DNA of 64,000 bases from Leucothrix mucor DSM 2157 (GCF_000419525.1 NZ_ATTE01000001.1:3966501-4030500), one strand, 5' to 3'; shown: positions 43,801 to 52,706, numbered from the stretch's first letter. Program-made: numbers and translations. Notes: a model not told the origin generated them from the sequence alone.

Positions 43801-46683
43801 ATGTATGTGGACTGGCCTGGTTGGGCAGGTCGCGCACAAGAAGAAGGCAGTGGTGCTGCTAGCCGCCTAAACGTATTCACCGATAAAAATGCCTATATGG
43901 TGGGTGAGACAGCCATCGTGCAATTGCCAGAAGCCAGCGAAGGCCGTGCATTAATGACGGTTGAAACCGGCAGCGAGATTCTGAGCCAGCAATGGATTGA
44001 GTTTAATGATAAGCGGACTCAGGTGAAGCTGCCAATTACCGCGAAAATGGCTCCCAATGCGTATGTCAGCATTACTTTGCTGCAGCCCCATCAAAATAAA
44101 CAGAATGAGCGTCCGCTCCGCCTGTACGGCATTGTGCCAATTGAAGTGGCTGACCCTGGCACTTACCTGAAACCGCTGATTACGGCAGAAGATGAGTGGA
44201 AACCAGAAACCACACAAACGATTACGGTTGCAGAAAGCGACGGTAAAGCCATGAACTACACCCTTGCAGTGGTGGATGAAGGCTTGCTGGGGCTGACCAA
44301 CTTTAAAACACCGGACCTGCATCGCGAGTTCTATGTTAAAGAAGCGTTGGGCATTAAAACCTGGGACTTATTTGACTCCGTGATTGGTGCGTATAACGGC
44401 AAGCTGGAGCGCATGCTGGCAATCGGTGGTGGTAAGGCAGAAGTTAATCCTGATGCCAACCGCAAGCGTCGTTTCCCGCCAGTGGTTAAAGTACTGGGTC
44501 CATTCCACTTAAATGCTGGCGATACGGCGAAGCATGAAGTCACCTTGCCACCGTATATTGGTGCAGTGCGCGTTATGTTGGTTGCGGCTGAGCAGGGTGC
44601 ATACGGTAAAACGGATAAAGAGATCTTTGTTCGCCAGCCATTAATTATGCAAGCCAGCCTGCCACGGGTACTTGGCCCTGAAGAAACGTTCGATGTGCCA
44701 GTGAGCTTGTTTGTTACTGATGAAGGCATTAAAAACGTCAAATTGGATGTGGTGACTGATGGCTTCTTTGAAGTGGTTGGTGATGCCTCCAAATCGATTG
44801 CCTTTGATAAGACTGGTGAGAAGCTGGGCTTCCTGACGCTGAAAACGCGCAAGCAAGTCGGTCAGGCTAAGCTTAAGTTTATTGCCAGCAGTGGCGAGCA
44901 TCGCTCTGAGTCGGAGGTGTTTATTGATATTCGCCAAGCCAACTCAGCAACGACACGCGTCACAACGCAAACGATTGATCCGGGTAAAACATGGCAGACT
45001 GACCTGAAGCCATACGGCTTACCCGGTACCAATACGGCCTCGCTGGAAATGTCGGCGGTGCCTGCGATGAATCTGGATCGTCACTTAAACTATCTGCTGC
45101 GTTATCCGCATGGCTGTTTAGAGCAAACCACTTCAGCGGCCTTCCCGCAGCTGTATTTGGATCGCTTAATGCAGTTGAGCGATGAGCGTAAGCAGAAGAT
45201 TCAAGTGCATGTGAGCTCGGCTGTTGAGCAAATGCGCAAGTTCCAAACCCCACAAGGTGAGTTTAACTACTGGCCGGGTGGTGGATCGCATAACGCATGG
45301 GCGAGTATTTATGCCGGTCACTTCCTGGTTGAAGCGCAGAAACAAGGCTATCTGGTTCCGCCAGAAGTGTTGTCAAACTGGTTAATTTACCAAGGTACGG
45401 CTGCGCAGCGCTGGACTCAATCGAATGATACTAACGACTCACACACTCAGGCTTATCGCTTGTATGTCTTGTCGTTGGCTGGCAAGCCACAAATGAGTGC
45501 CATGAACCGCCTGCGTGAGTCTAAAGACCTGAACCGCAAAGCGCGCTGGATGTTGGCATCGGCTTATCAGTCGATTGGCCAGCCAGATGCCGCCGCAAGC
45601 GTGGTAGAAGGTTTGGTGCCTACCGATGACATCGTCCCAACTAAAGACGATACCTTTAGCTCACAACTGGGCGACTTGGGTATGCAGCTGGACAACCTGG
45701 TTTCGCTGGATAAAACACAGGATGCCAGTTTGTTGCTGGAGAAGATTGCCGAAGCTCTGGGTAAAGATGACTTCCAAAGCACGCAGGGTATTTCCTGGGC
45801 GCTGATGGGTGCATCACGTTACTTAGGCGATGATAAGCAATTCTTCAAAGCCTCGTATCGCTTAGGTGAGGCGGGTGCTGCGGAAATCGACAGTAACAAA
45901 CCGGTTGCGTCCACAGCCTTATCCACAACACAGGAAGCGCCATTGGCGATCACCAATACCAGCGGCATTCGCTTGTATGCCAGCGTGATTACTAACGGTG
46001 TGCCTGAAACCGGCGATGAGCAGGATCTTAGCAAAGGACTGAGCCTGAGCACCTTGTATGAGGATAATAAGCAGGACAGCGCCATCGCTTGGGGCAGTTT
46101 GCCAAATGGCAGCCGCATCCCACAGGGTACTGATATTAAAGTCAGTGTTACGGTTAAAAATGATAGTCGCGATAAAGCGGATTATCTGGCGCTAACCATT
46201 CCGGTTGCGGCGGGTTGGGAAATTCTGAATGATCTGGAACAGCCCAAAGCGGAGTCTAGCTATGAGTACCGTGATCAGCGCGATGACCGTGTTCAGTACT
46301 ACTTCAATCTGAAAAAAGGTGAGGAGAAAACCTTTACGCTGGTGGCTAATGCCGCGTATCTTGGTCAATTCTACGTGCCTGCTGTCAGTGTTGAAGCAAT
46401 GTACGATGGCAATCTGCAAGCGCGTGAGCGTGGTAAATGGGTACACATTGTGAATGAGGCTGAAGCGGCCAAACCTGCAATCGTGAAAACCATTAAAACC
46501 AAGCGCTCAACTTTGTACGATGGCACTGCGGATGATTCTGCAACCAAGATGTACGTGATCGCCGGAGACAAGGTGACCGTACTTAAGGAAGCCAACGATG
46601 ATGCTGGCAGACTCTGGTACTTCGTACGCTTTGAAGGCAAGAAAGTGATTGAAAAATGGATCAAAGCCGACACCGTCGAGTAG
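40861..46683 (+). CDS. Bacterial alpha-2-macroglobulin lipoprotein with thioester motif
   Basis: A 1940-residue protein with a lipoprotein signal (lipobox LSGC near residue 23), so it should be anchored to a membrane in the periplasm. It has repeated MG beta-sandwich domains, a bait-type middle region, and the thioester motif GCLEQ, with Cys1419 and Gln1422, in the C-terminal complement-like domain. Such proteins trap proteases that breach the outer membrane. It is longer than E. coli YfhM (about 1650); the last 70 residues look like a bacterial SH3 domain, an unusual addition. pbpC follows directly, the known pairing with cell-wall repair. The ATG at 40861 has AGGGAG upstream. Confidence 0.92.
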   Translation: MLLRKSGLPLALSLIVTMGLSGCELSDVEAASLEATDASTGLDPTTAIAFDWLKVSGWHTQGMIPRNSPIRVAFNRDVVSADMVGKPADKVMTLTPDVPGKATFVSTTEIVLVPDEPLKSGASYSVLISSAGLKDIPPLASPYRFDFSIVPMEFEVRNTGLTATADDSDHMTLNGEVLTSDRVMPDDVKKLLSASFQSKSLPIEWVFGDDGKRHQFLIRGIKRETFASDVLLKWNGKAIGIAQAGEQEVAVPVLNKFDVLDVAIIHSAGSNPYVQVSFSDPLDKSLNLQGLVQIEDEDKDDYQVAAEGNLIKVFPKDNLMGEYKLIINPGLKSESGLKISEKITRSLRFDAQKPQVRFVGNGSILPENSTLQVPFEAVAVNSVEVSAFEIYPDNMGQFLQVNGFDGGSDTGRVGRYLWKKTIPLTSANPNQWNRYSIDVTDLMKNYHGSLVRLKLNVNRSHSAYECLTQEPITTASAPLQNAEDQNVKEASGWDGISDWSENIWENYVWAERNDPCKDSYYAENEDKVTAENNFIASNIGLIAKMDAHGNLHVISTDLRDAKPLTGVELEVRNYQGQVLTKGLTDGSGFADLKLDKTPFLLVAKKFADTTYLKLNAKTALTVSHFDVGGKKLENGLKGTIYGERGVWRPGDDMHLTFALFDKDQSLPDNHPVTMQLIDPRGRVVASRVSTESVGDLYPFTFKTDEKDPTGSWLARASLGGSRFSKSLTVETVRPNRLKVELDFGGDTLYKSDGAPKGLLSSQWLHGATAEDLKADVSVRFRSKNTQFTRFSDYSFDDPARSFSGDDNAILEGRLDKEGKLQFNKDFAPKGTPPGMLSARFTSRVFENSGAFSISQQTLDYHPYTNYIGVKLPKGDAERGMLLTDVKHKVELGSLTAKGEPVSLSKVRVSLFKVNWKWWWDKSSESLAEYADSESTSKLQESIVSTKEGVGSWEFEIKYPDWGRYLIRACDMDGKHCSGKVMYVDWPGWAGRAQEEGSGAASRLNVFTDKNAYMVGETAIVQLPEASEGRALMTVETGSEILSQQWIEFNDKRTQVKLPITAKMAPNAYVSITLLQPHQNKQNERPLRLYGIVPIEVADPGTYLKPLITAEDEWKPETTQTITVAESDGKAMNYTLAVVDEGLLGLTNFKTPDLHREFYVKEALGIKTWDLFDSVIGAYNGKLERMLAIGGGKAEVNPDANRKRRFPPVVKVLGPFHLNAGDTAKHEVTLPPYIGAVRVMLVAAEQGAYGKTDKEIFVRQPLIMQASLPRVLGPEETFDVPVSLFVTDEGIKNVKLDVVTDGFFEVVGDASKSIAFDKTGEKLGFLTLKTRKQVGQAKLKFIASSGEHRSESEVFIDIRQANSATTRVTTQTIDPGKTWQTDLKPYGLPGTNTASLEMSAVPAMNLDRHLNYLLRYPHGCLEQTTSAAFPQLYLDRLMQLSDERKQKIQVHVSSAVEQMRKFQTPQGEFNYWPGGGSHNAWASIYAGHFLVEAQKQGYLVPPEVLSNWLIYQGTAAQRWTQSNDTNDSHTQAYRLYVLSLAGKPQMSAMNRLRESKDLNRKARWMLASAYQSIGQPDAAASVVEGLVPTDDIVPTKDDTFSSQLGDLGMQLDNLVSLDKTQDASLLLEKIAEALGKDDFQSTQGISWALMGASRYLGDDKQFFKASYRLGEAGAAEIDSNKPVASTALSTTQEAPLAITNTSGIRLYASVITNGVPETGDEQDLSKGLSLSTLYEDNKQDSAIAWGSLPNGSRIPQGTDIKVSVTVKNDSRDKADYLALTIPVAAGWEILNDLEQPKAESSYEYRDQRDDRVQYYFNLKKGEEKTFTLVANAAYLGQFYVPAVSVEAMYDGNLQARERGKWVHIVNEAEAAKPAIVKTIKTKRSTLYDGTADDSATKMYVIAGDKVTVLKEANDDAGRLWYFVRFEGKKVIEKWIKADTVE

Positions 46684-46704
46684 TCGTTGATCTAAGCAAT
46701 AGCC

Positions 46705-46735
46705 AGCCTGCGTTGCCGTTATTGGCGCGCAGGCT
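46705..46735 (+). terminator. Hairpin between the macroglobulin gene and pbpC
   Basis: The arms AGCCTGCG (46705-46712) and CGCAGGCT (46728-46735) are perfect complements with a 15-base loop. No T run follows. It may reduce read-through into pbpC or protect the upstream message. Confidence 0.45.
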
Positions 46736-46759
46736 AGCTTACTCCTACCGAATTCATCC

Positions 46760-49138
46760 ATGTTGAAACGACTTAAACGCCATTCGCTCTGGTTGCTGGC
46801 ACTCTTACTAGCGGCTGGAATTGGCTTCTATCAGTGCCTGCCTGAGCAACTGTTTAATTCCCCCTATTCCAGTATTGCACTCAGCCGTGAAGGTCGCTTA
46901 TTAGGCGCGCACATTGCCAGTGATGAGCAATGGCGATTCCCACCCGTTGAGCAAGTGCCGGAGAAGTTTGCGGTCAGCCTGATCGCCTTTGAAGATAAGC
47001 GCTTTTACCAACACCCCGGCGTTGATCCAGTGGCAGTGGCGCGGGCGCTGTATTTGAATATTAGTCGTGGGCATGTGGTCAGCGGCGGTAGTACTTTAAG
47101 TATGCAGGTGATTCGTCTATCCCAGCAAAACCCGCCGCGAACGCTGTGGAATAAAGCACTGGAAGCAGTTCGGGCATTGCGCCTGGAAACACTGCATAGC
47201 AAAGCGGAAATTCTCAATTTATACGCCAGCCATGCGCCGTTTGGTGGCAATGTGGTTGGTTTGGAAGCGGCCGCTTGGCGTTACTTCGGGCGCGGTGCCG
47301 ATCAGCTATCTTGGGCAGAAAGTGCCATGCTGGCCGTGTTGCCCAATAGCCCCGGATTGATCCACGTGAACCGTTCGCGCAATAAGCTCAAAGCCAAGCG
47401 CGACCGTTTGCTGAAAAAGCTTGAAGAACAGGGTGTGCTCTCTGAACTGGATTACACTCTGGCTGTTGCTGAGTCTTTACCGCAACGCCCGAAAGACTTG
47501 CCACGCCTTGCGCCACACTTATTAGATACCATGATGTTGGAGCATCGGCGCGCTACACCAGATAAGCCGCCACGCTTTAATACCACACTGAAATATTCCA
47601 CTCAGCGTGCCGCCATGGAAGTGGCTAAGCATCAGGGGGAGGCGCTGGCCTTGCAGGAAATACATAACCTTGCGATGTTGGTGATTGATAATAGAAGCTT
47701 CGAAGTGCTGGCCTATGTCGGTAATACGCCCACTGAGCGCGCCGATGAAAATGGGCAGGCAATTGATTTAACGCAGCGCCCACGCAGTACTGGCAGCACG
47801 CTTAAGCCATTCCTATTTGCCAATATGATTCAGCAGGGTGAAATCCTACCGGAAACGCTGGTTTCGGATACGCCAGTGCGTTATTCCGGTTACTCGCCAA
47901 ATAATTTTAGTCGGGACTTTCGGGGTGCAGTCGTGGCGCGTGCGGCGCTTGCCAGTTCGCTAAATATCCCTGCCGTGAATATGCTCAGCTATCACGGCGT
48001 TGAGCGCTTTTTAGATGCCTTGCGCCAAATGGGCATGGAGCATTTACATCGCAATGCCCGCGACTATGGTTTGCCGTTGGTATTGGGTGGGGGCGAAGGC
48101 ACGCTTTGGGAGCTAACCGGCATGTATGCCAACTTGGCCTCATTGGCACAGCAAATGCAGCCGCCCAAAGCCTTGTACTACCAGCAGCCGGTAGTGAAAA
48201 AAGGCCAAGCCACACAAACCAAACGCCGCAGCGCCATTAGCCCTGCCGCTTCATGGATGACCTTGCAAGCACTGCTGGAAGTGGCACGCCCTGGTAATGA
48301 AGGCTATTGGAAAAGCTTTAACAGCACGCACAAAATTGCCTGGAAAACCGGCACCAGCTTTGGCTTTCGCGATGCTTGGGCAATTGGCACCACGCCGGAA
48401 TATACCGTTGGCGTGTGGATTGGCAATGCCTCCGGCGAAGGGCGGCCCGCAATGACTGGCGTGACTGTTGCTGCACCGGTTATGTTTGAAATGTTCAACC
48501 GCTTACCACTGGAAGTCGACTGGTTTGAAAAGCCAACCGCACAAATGAAAACTGTCCGACTCTGTAAGGACGATGGCTTCTTAGCAAATGATTTATGCGA
48601 TGCTAAAGATTATCTGATTCCGCAGGATAGCCATTTTTCGCGGTCTTCACCCAATCATCAGCGCATTCATATTATAGAAGAGGATGGCCAAACTTGGCGG
48701 GTACACAGCGGTTGTGAATCCGTATCGCGAATGCAGACTAAAAACTGGTTTGTATTGCCGCCCGATCAGGCCTTTTATTTCAGGCAGTATCATGCGAATT
48801 ATCAGGAACTGCCGCCGTGGCGTGAAGATTGTAAAAATGAAATGCTGGCTTTGCCGGATGACAATCCGATCTCGCTGATTTATCCACGGAATAATACACA
48901 GATCTATATTCCGAAAGATTTAGGTAATGAGCGCAGTAAAGTCGTATTTAAAGCTGTGCATCGCGATTCAGAAGCGCGTTTATTCTGGCATTTGGATAAT
49001 ACCTTTTTAGGTACGACGCAGGATTTTCATGAGCAGGCAGTGTGGATTGGTGCGGGTGAGCATGTGCTGACATTAGTAGATGAGGCAGGGCATCAGCAGG
49101 AGCAATTATTTACTGTGCTGAGTGAGGATGACGAGTGA
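46760..49138 (+). CDS. pbpC: Penicillin-binding protein 1C (bifunctional glycosyltransferase/transpeptidase)
   Basis: A 792-residue class A penicillin-binding protein. After one N-terminal membrane helix the GT51 domain has Glu78 in AFEDKRFYQHPGVDP and GGSTLSMQVIRL. The transpeptidase domain shows the active serine Ser346 in TGSTLKP, the SLN motif in ASSLNIPAV, and KTGTS starting at residue 529. The C-terminal BiPBP_C domain (after about 700) identifies PbpC. It builds or repairs peptidoglycan and is commonly paired with alpha-2-macroglobulin, as here. No strong ribosome site is visible before the ATG. Confidence 0.94.
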   Translation: MLKRLKRHSLWLLALLLAAGIGFYQCLPEQLFNSPYSSIALSREGRLLGAHIASDEQWRFPPVEQVPEKFAVSLIAFEDKRFYQHPGVDPVAVARALYLNISRGHVVSGGSTLSMQVIRLSQQNPPRTLWNKALEAVRALRLETLHSKAEILNLYASHAPFGGNVVGLEAAAWRYFGRGADQLSWAESAMLAVLPNSPGLIHVNRSRNKLKAKRDRLLKKLEEQGVLSELDYTLAVAESLPQRPKDLPRLAPHLLDTMMLEHRRATPDKPPRFNTTLKYSTQRAAMEVAKHQGEALALQEIHNLAMLVIDNRSFEVLAYVGNTPTERADENGQAIDLTQRPRSTGSTLKPFLFANMIQQGEILPETLVSDTPVRYSGYSPNNFSRDFRGAVVARAALASSLNIPAVNMLSYHGVERFLDALRQMGMEHLHRNARDYGLPLVLGGGEGTLWELTGMYANLASLAQQMQPPKALYYQQPVVKKGQATQTKRRSAISPAASWMTLQALLEVARPGNEGYWKSFNSTHKIAWKTGTSFGFRDAWAIGTTPEYTVGVWIGNASGEGRPAMTGVTVAAPVMFEMFNRLPLEVDWFEKPTAQMKTVRLCKDDGFLANDLCDAKDYLIPQDSHFSRSSPNHQRIHIIEEDGQTWRVHSGCESVSRMQTKNWFVLPPDQAFYFRQYHANYQELPPWREDCKNEMLALPDDNPISLIYPRNNTQIYIPKDLGNERSKVVFKAVHRDSEARLFWHLDNTFLGTTQDFHEQAVWIGAGEHVLTLVDEAGHQQEQLFTVLSEDDE

Positions 49139-49230
49139 TTGTGAAACTAAAGCTATCGTCTTAAAGTGGTAAAAAATTAACTAAATCAAATAGGTAATGC
49201 ACTAACTAGCTATGCTTTTATCAGGTTTTC

Positions 49231-49259
49231 CAATTTGGCACACACTGCGTGCCAAATTG
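49231..49259. terminator. Perfect 11-bp hairpin between convergent pbpC and gspC
   Basis: The arms CAATTTGGCAC (49231-49241) and GTGCCAAATTG (49249-49259) pair fully around a seven-base loop. It lies between two convergent genes. There is no clear T run on either side, so termination is inferred from position. Confidence 0.55.
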
Positions 49260-49314
49260 CTTAAGTAGTATTGCGAGGTCTTTATTGAAGCAGGGTGAGT
49301 GACTTAGACATAAA

Positions 49315-50460
49315 TCAGAACTCGTATCGGAATGTCTCTTCTTCCTGACCACGCATTACGCTAATCGATAACTGATCAGCACTAATAAAGTTATACAACG
49401 CCTGCTGCACCGTTGATGGATCATTTAGGCGTACGCCATTCAGCTCAGTCACCACATCACCAGGGCGGAATCCCACCTGATATAACAAGCGCAGGCGGTT
49501 AGTTAAATGCAGCCGGAAGCCCTTCACCTGTCCATCCATAATCAATGGCTCGGGCGCGGTAAACTGGGCCAGTAACGACACATCATTCATCACATCCTCA
49601 CGCAGCTTTTGTAAATCCTGCTGGCCTAAATTCTGGCCACGCTTGCGAGGATCAGATGAGGCATTTGAATTAACCTGAAATGACGACTGACCCGCATTAA
49701 TACTGGCCGATTCCGCTGAGGTTGATCGGGCCTCTTGGGCCATTTCAGTGGTTTCGCCATCCACTAAATAAATCTCTTGTCGAACGCCACGATTATCAAT
49801 CACCACTTTATCCACAAAGATTTCCACAACGTTTACGCCGTCAGTAATCGAGTCGCCTTCGGAGTACATGCCTTGCTCGCCGCCAGTTTGTGAGATCACG
49901 GCAATGGCTTTGTTTTTGCTATCGCTAATGGGCGCAGAACTTTTAGCTAACAGCGCAATGGAGCGGTCGGGTGCTGGTTTTGCTTTTGGCTCTGGCTCAA
50001 ATAATGATGAGGAGCCAAACAAAGCATCCAGATCGGAGCTGATTTTAGCCACGATGGTTTTTTCAATGGCTTTGGTGGTATCGACTAAAGTTGCTTTGTA
50101 GTTACTTTCAGCGGCCCCATCGGAGCGCTTTTTAGCCCACAAACCATGCAAACTTAAAGCCACGGGTGGCAATGCAGGTTTTGCCGGAGGAGGTGGTGCT
50201 TGGCGTACGACCGGTGCTGCAATGGCACGGCGCTTCACTTCACCAAATAAATGCGTGCTAGCAATCATTTGCCCAAAGTTTTGCGGTGCCTGAAATTGAG
50301 TTTGGCTCATGGCTTGCGGAATCGGGCTGGCAGCCACATCTTGCGGCGGCGCTAAACCCATCCAAAGCAACTTCGCTAAGGACGCCGACAATGCCATAAC
50401 CAGCAACGGGGTAATAAAACCCGGTAGGCGCTGGATCAATGTAGGATTGTGGTTACTCAT
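49315..50460 (-). CDS. gspC: Type II secretion system protein GspC
   Basis: GspC links the inner-membrane platform of the type II secretion system to the GspD secretin. This 381-residue protein has a short cytoplasmic start, one membrane helix (about 16-32), a Pro-rich stretch, the HR domain (LSLHGLWAKK ... AIAVISQTGGEQGMYSEGDSI), split by an insertion of about 70 residues, and a C-terminal PDZ domain (FRPGDVVTELNGVRLNDPS). The length is above the usual 270-310. No other gsp gene is adjacent, so it is a detached member whose partners must lie elsewhere. Confidence 0.85.
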   Translation of the reverse strand: MSNHNPTLIQRLPGFITPLLVMALSASLAKLLWMGLAPPQDVAASPIPQAMSQTQFQAPQNFGQMIASTHLFGEVKRRAIAAPVVRQAPPPPAKPALPPVALSLHGLWAKKRSDGAAESNYKATLVDTTKAIEKTIVAKISSDLDALFGSSSLFEPEPKAKPAPDRSIALLAKSSAPISDSKNKAIAVISQTGGEQGMYSEGDSITDGVNVVEIFVDKVVIDNRGVRQEIYLVDGETTEMAQEARSTSAESASINAGQSSFQVNSNASSDPRKRGQNLGQQDLQKLREDVMNDVSLLAQFTAPEPLIMDGQVKGFRLHLTNRLRLLYQVGFRPGDVVTELNGVRLNDPSTVQQALYNFISADQLSISVMRGQEEETFRYEF

Positions 50461-50600
50461 AGCGGTGGCAAACTCTGGAAAAATATTATTGTTATGATCA
50501 TTCGACTAATTGTCGGGTATCTGCACAGATGCTATCAGCAGATTTAGCGAAGCGCCAAAATTTCCGACCTGTGCGATAGTATCTGCGACCAAACCAAGCT

Positions 50601-51332
50601 TTATAAATCGCCCCAGCGTTGTTGGAGCGAAGCCAGCCCTGCAATCACTGCCGTTTCAGCGCGTAAAATGCGCGGCCCAAACGTAATGGTTTGCACCGAT
50701 TGCGCCTGCATTAACGCCACTTCATCATCATGAAAACCACCCTCTGGCCCCACTAATAATGATAGCGCTTGAGCATCTGGCATATCCAATCCCGCTAAGG
50801 ACTGCGTGGCTTCCGGTAGCATGGCTAAGCGTAAAGTATCGTCTTCACTTTGCAGATAATCGGCAAAGCTTATCACTGGTAAGAGATCAGGTACTTTGGT
50901 GCGGCCCGACTGCTCACACGCACTATTAATCACGCCTTGCCAGTGCAGCATTTTCTTCTCAGCACGGCTGGCTTTGAGGTTTAGCACGCTGCGCATCGCT
51001 ACTACCGGCTGAATCCGCGTAATCCCCATTTCCACCGCTTTTTGCACGGCAAAGTCGAATTTATCCGGCTTAATCAGCGCTAATACTAAAGTAATGGCCA
51101 GTGGCGATTCGCGATCAACCGGATCAAACGCCGTGATTTCAATGGTCGAGTCCCGCTTATTCACTTCAGTGAAGTGCGCATGGTATTCGCCCCCCTGACC
51201 ATTAAAGACGATCAGTTGATCACTCACTTTACTGCGCAACACTTGCACGGCATGGCGATGTAGAGCATCCGGCAACGCCAGTGTTTGTGGCGCGTCTAAA
51301 GGCTGATCAAGGTAATAGCGTGGGATTCGCAC
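50601..51332 (-). CDS. rsmE: 16S rRNA (uracil-1498-N3)-methyltransferase
   Basis: RsmE methylates U1498 of 16S rRNA using S-adenosylmethionine. The 243-residue SPOUT-class protein begins MRIPRYYLDQPL and has the PUA-like start, KPDKFDFAVQKAVEMGI, and the SAM-binding knot with LLVGPEGGFHDDE and FGPRILRAETA. The start is a GTG at 51332 with GGAG eight bases upstream. It is a housekeeping gene with no obvious operon partner here. Confidence 0.95.
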   Translation of the reverse strand: MRIPRYYLDQPLDAPQTLALPDALHRHAVQVLRSKVSDQLIVFNGQGGEYHAHFTEVNKRDSTIEITAFDPVDRESPLAITLVLALIKPDKFDFAVQKAVEMGITRIQPVVAMRSVLNLKASRAEKKMLHWQGVINSACEQSGRTKVPDLLPVISFADYLQSEDDTLRLAMLPEATQSLAGLDMPDAQALSLLVGPEGGFHDDEVALMQAQSVQTITFGPRILRAETAVIAGLASLQQRWGDL

Positions 51333-51403
51333 AGCGGCATCTCCGGAGCGGTAATTCAGGGAGCTTTATAATAATGGGCTTAACCGCTGCGCGCTATTAA
51401 ATC

Positions 51404-52036
51404 TCAGGGCTTTCGCAATAAGCTAATCAGCGATAAGGTCATGCGTGCCGTCGCGCCCCACAAAACATAACCGTTATACGGCTCAAAAAAGATCACCGGA
51501 AATCGCGACTCCCCAATCGTACGCTCCTGCACCCGATGATTCGCAGGGTCTGCCAGCCAACGCAGCGGAATGGTAAATGCCGCTGCGACTTCGGCGACTT
51601 CCAGCGTCAGCTGATACGGCCATGGCAGGGTGCCAACCACTGGAGTGATCTGGTAATTGCTAATGCTATGGTGATGGTTTAGCTCGCCCAGCACTTCCAC
51701 ATCATCCGGATTCACGCCAATTTCTTCGTGGGTTTCACGTAAGGCGGTCATTTCCAGGGAAGTATCGGTTTCTTCATAGCGGCCACCGGCAAATGCCACC
51801 TGACCACTGTGCCGATCGTTTTCACGTTCGCTGCGCTTAATAAATAATAAATGCCATTCATCCGCTTCCCGTACAAAGGGAACCAATACCGCCGCTTGCT
51901 TATTCGGGGCACTGCCGCCGGGTAGGTCATACGTGGTATTTAAAGGTCGTTGTAAACGCGCGCGAATGTCGTGTTCTGTAATCGTTGCAAGTTCGTTCAA
52001 TGCACTGCCTCTTGTTGTTTTGTATAAGGGCCACAT
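51404..52036 (-). CDS. Nudix hydrolase, CoA pyrophosphatase type
   Basis: A 210-residue Nudix enzyme of the NudL/CoA-diphosphatase group. The Nudix box reads GRYEETDTSLEMTALRETHEEIG, given here as GRYEETD and RETHEEIG, and the preceding HSGQVAFAGG plus LLFIKRSEREN are the CoAse (UPF0035) marks. It probably splits CoA or related nucleotides into 3',5'-ADP and phosphopantetheine. Start choice is open: ATG at 52036 lacks a ribosome site, while a TTG at 51999 has AGAGG seven bases upstream. It is divergent from the globin gene. Confidence 0.85.
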   Translation of the reverse strand: MWPLYKTTRGSALNELATITEHDIRARLQRPLNTTYDLPGGSAPNKQAAVLVPFVREADEWHLLFIKRSERENDRHSGQVAFAGGRYEETDTSLEMTALRETHEEIGVNPDDVEVLGELNHHHSISNYQITPVVGTLPWPYQLTLEVAEVAAAFTIPLRWLADPANHRVQERTIGESRFPVIFFEPYNGYVLWGATARMTLSLISLLRKP

Positions 52037-52081
52037 CCATAATCATAACCTGTTTAATTTTAGCAAACCAATGGGTATAAC

Positions 52082-52504
52082 ATGCATATTGATAATGCAT
52101 CCGGGCCGCGCGCATACGGACAGGGTGACCACAGTTTTCAAACCGCCGGTGGTGAAGCAGGGATTCGCCATCTCGTGACTGAGTTCTACCATCAAATGGC
52201 GACCTTACCAGAGGCGCAGCATATCCGCAGTTTGCACCCCGAAGATCAGGAAGAGTCGATCGATAAGCTCGCCTGCTTTCTAACCGGCTGGATGGGCGGG
52301 CCGCCGCGCTACGATGAGAAGTACGGACGCATTAGCATTCCGGGGGCGCATTACCACATTGATATCGGGATTGCCGAGCGCGATGCTTGGCTGCTGTGTA
52401 TGGAAAAGGCGTTGGAATTGGAAGCGGAATACCCACAAGATTTTCGGGAGTATTTAATGAAACAACTGAGTTTTCCCGCGAATTTGTGCCGTAATCGCGA
52501 TTAA
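52082..52504 (+). CDS. Group II truncated haemoglobin
   Basis: A 140-residue 2-over-2 globin. The core LVTEFYHQMATLPEAQHIR and FLTGWMGGPPRYDEKYG are typical of group II, with the proximal histidine in the HYHIDIG segment and Trp in AERDAWLLCM at position G8. Such proteins bind oxygen or NO and are linked to redox or nitrosative stress. The ATG at 52082 has only a weak upstream site. A 24-copy octamer array begins two bases past the stop codon. Confidence 0.9.
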   Translation: MHIDNASGPRAYGQGDHSFQTAGGEAGIRHLVTEFYHQMATLPEAQHIRSLHPEDQEESIDKLACFLTGWMGGPPRYDEKYGRISIPGAHYHIDIGIAERDAWLLCMEKALELEAEYPQDFREYLMKQLSFPANLCRNRD

Positions 52505-52506
52505 AA

Positions 52507-52698
52507 TGGCTAAGTGGCTAAGTGGCTAAGTGGCTAAGTGGCTAAGTGGCTAAGTGGCTAAGTGGCTAAGTGGCTAAGTGGCTAAGTGGCTAAGTGGCTA
52601 AGTGGCTAAGTGGCTAAGTAGCTAAATGGCTAAATGGCTAAATGGCTAAATGGCTAAGTGGCTAAGTGGCTAAGTGGCTAAGTGGCTAAATGGCTAAG
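52507..52698. repeat. Tandem octamer array, 24 copies
   Basis: Twenty-four head-to-tail copies of TGGCTAAG fill 192 bases. Nineteen are exact. Copies 16-18 (52627-52650) and 23 (52683-52690) read TGGCTAAA, and copy 15 (52619-52626) reads TAGCTAAA. Since eight is not a multiple of three, every reading frame meets a stop, so it cannot code for a repeat peptide. It starts two bases after the globin stop and ends 49 bases before the stop of the convergent DMT gene. Such arrays change length by slippage. Confidence 0.98.
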
Positions 52699-52706
52699 CG
52701 AGTGAT

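Noticed and set aside
43951-45253. Several minus-strand frames inside the macroglobulin gene
   Set aside because: They are shadows in a 5.8 kb conserved gene and have no starts with ribosome sites.
52507-52698. CRISPR array or coding repeat
   Set aside because: The units are 8 bases with no spacers, and stops occur in all frames.
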